From: DAIDKA01 sp963708865
GTDB lineage: Bacteria; Pseudomonadota; Gammaproteobacteria; Steroidobacterales; Steroidobacteraceae
Length of the DNA stretch: 64,000 bases
NCBI GenBank assembly: GCA_963708865.1
Contig: CAVPUC010000008.1
Location: 558,001-622,000 of the forward strand
Reading direction: 5' to 3'
In this document: piece after piece, positions 63,119 through 64,000 of the stretch
How positions within the stretch are numbered: the first letter of the stretch is position 1
Layout of the letters: the number at the start of each line of letters is the position of its first letter
Program-made: the position numbers and the translations under genes
Notes under the pieces: generated by a model
The model's database searches: none
What the model was told of the DNA's origin: nothing
The model's input: only the letters and a program-made list of their open reading frames with translations

Positions 63119-63583
63119 ATGTTTCATGTCGTCCTGCATCGACCGGAAATCCCCCCGAACACCGGCAACGTCATCCGGCTGTGTGCCAATACCGGCTGCA
63201 CGTTGCATCTGGTGCGGCCACTGGGATTCGAGCTGGATGAGAAATCAGTGACACGCGCGGGCATGGACTACACCGAGCTTGCCGACGTTCAGGTGCATGC
63301 AACGCTCGCGCAATGCCTGGCGGCGATTGGCCCGACCCGGCTGTTCGCCATCGAAACCGGGGCGGCCACGACCTATGCGCAGGTGCGCTTCGAGCCCGGC
63401 GATGCGCTGCTGTTCGGCTCCGAATCGAGCGGCCTGCCACAGGCGGTGCTCGCGCTCATCGCGCCCGGACATACCCTGAGCATTCCGATGCGCAGCGGCA
63501 ACCGCAGTCTCAATCTCAATAACGCCGTCGCCGTGGTGGTGTACGAGGCCTGGCGTCAGCAGGGATTTGCGCCGCTTCGCTAG
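63119..63583 (+). CDS. trmL: tRNA (cytidine/uridine-34-2'-O)-methyltransferase TrmL
   Basis: SPOUT-class methyltransferase that 2'-O-methylates the wobble base of tRNA-Leu species. Motifs: PEIPPNTGNVIRLCANTG near the N-terminus, LLFGSESSGLP in the middle, and IPMRSGNRSLNLNNAVAVVV forming the knot. ATG 63119 (MFHVVLHRPEIPPNTG) matches the E. coli protein start; a GTG at 63104 is possible. It converges on gpsA after three bases. Confidence 0.93.
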   Translation: MFHVVLHRPEIPPNTGNVIRLCANTGCTLHLVRPLGFELDEKSVTRAGMDYTELADVQVHATLAQCLAAIGPTRLFAIETGAATTYAQVRFEPGDALLFGSESSGLPQAVLALIAPGHTLSIPMRSGNRSLNLNNAVAVVVYEAWRQQGFAPLR

Positions 63584-63586
63584 CGC

Positions 63587-64000
63587 TTATTCGGCCTCGG
63601 CCCGGATCGGCCGGCGCATCAGGGCACGCACCACCTCCCCGGCCGGCAGTCCGTCATGCAGCACGCGGTAGACGCCCTCGCACAACGGCATGTCGACCTG
63701 CTCGCGCAGCGCCACGGCGCGCACGGCGCGCGCGGCCCGCACGCCTTCGACCACCTGGCCGATTTTCGCGCGGGCCTCCTCCACCGTGTGCCCCTGCGCC
63801 AACAGCAGCCCGAAGCGGCGGTTACGGCTTTGATCGTCGGTGCAGCTCAAGACCAGATCGCCAAGTCCCGCCAGGCCCATGAAGGTCTCGCGACTGGCGC
63901 CGAGCGCAACGCCCAGTCGCACCATCTCGGTCAGCCCCCGGGTGATGAGCGCGATGCGGGTGTTGGCACCAAATCCCAGCCCATCGGATAGACCGGCGGC
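63587..64000 (-). CDS. gpsA: Glycerol-3-phosphate dehydrogenase GpsA (C-terminal part, cut by window)
   Basis: The last 137 residues of the NAD(P)-dependent enzyme that makes sn-glycerol 3-phosphate for phospholipids. The segment AAGLSDGLGFGANTRIALIT is followed by GLAGLGDLVLSCTDDQSRNR and VVEGVRAA, all standard GpsA motifs. The N-terminal NAD domain lies beyond position 64000. Confidence 0.93.
   Translation of the reverse strand, partial: AAGLSDGLGFGANTRIALITRGLTEMVRLGVALGASRETFMGLAGLGDLVLSCTDDQSRNRRFGLLLAQGHTVEEARAKIGQVVEGVRAARAVRAVALREQVDMPLCEGVYRVLHDGLPAGEVVRALMRRPIRAEAE

Overview
The window is a high-GC bacterial chromosome segment, almost certainly from a gammaproteobacterium. The evidence is the gene order rpmH-rnpA-yidD-yidC-mnmE on the minus strand facing dnaA-dnaN-recF-gyrB on the plus strand, a bioBFCD cluster behind a BirA-type operator, a glnA-glnL-glnG block with a sigma-54 promoter, and parS palindromes of the Pseudomonas-like form TGTTCCACGTGGAACA. 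The exact order within the class cannot be settled from the sequence alone. No tRNA, rRNA, CRISPR array, insertion sequence or prophage was seen.

Layout. 1-4.0 kb: start of a minus-strand Tat-exported protein, then the biotin operon bioB-bioF-bioC-bioD (no bioH between bioF and bioC). 4.1-12.2 kb: aa3-type cytochrome c oxidase cluster with a DUF2244 protein, subunits II, I and III, a 46-residue membrane protein, CtaG, DUF2909, SURF1, an SCO-like protein, heme A synthase and heme O synthase. 12.2-20.9 kb: glyoxalase II, TPR protein, MauG-like diheme cytochrome, AI-2E family exporter, UvrD, TrkA and TrkH. 20.9-29.4 kb: a solitary CheD-like protein, pyrF and mnmG (minus), an exported alpha/beta hydrolase, a NatAB-type ABC exporter, a fatty-acid hydroxylase-type membrane enzyme, and a DNA methyltransferase (minus). 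29.4-41.6 kb: the origin region, with mnmE, yidC, yidD, rnpA and rpmH leftward and dnaA, oriC, dnaN, recF and gyrB rightward. Three parS sites lie around and inside recF, and gyrB is interrupted by a 573-residue intein. 41.6-56.2 kb: accessory and stress genes, including two transglutaminase-like paralogues, a wHTH/membrane operon, a MetE-like protein, DUF2130, a TMEM175-type channel, an NmrA-like protein, a Gcr-type membrane protein, a methyltransferase/YkgJ/GFA/ICMT run and a PlsC acyltransferase. 56.4-61.2 kb: nitrogen regulation (glnA, DUF4124 protein, glnL, glnG). 61.2-64 kb: MscS channel, a membrane-protein/XRE module with two matching operators, trmL, and the C-terminal end of gpsA.

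The most distinctive feature is the GyrB intein. It sits exactly before the TDADVDG magnesium-binding motif of the TOPRIM domain, uses Ser1, carries two LAGLIDADG motifs, and contains an extra XRE-like helix-turn-helix region between the splicing and endonuclease parts. The intergenic oriC between dnaA and dnaN has a perfect DnaA box, a GC cluster and a four-fold CTA repeat resembling DnaA-trios, followed by an AT-rich tract.

A caution for users: at least ten genes (bioC, ctaA, gloB, mnmG, the hydrolase, the DNA methyltransferase, recF, a wHTH regulator, an ICMT-family gene and a DUF1398 gene) carry single-base frameshifts. In each, skipping or adding one base restores a full family-length protein. 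The density and the housekeeping nature of the targets suggest uncorrected sequencing errors more than gene decay. Coordinates given for these genes span the restored reading frame.
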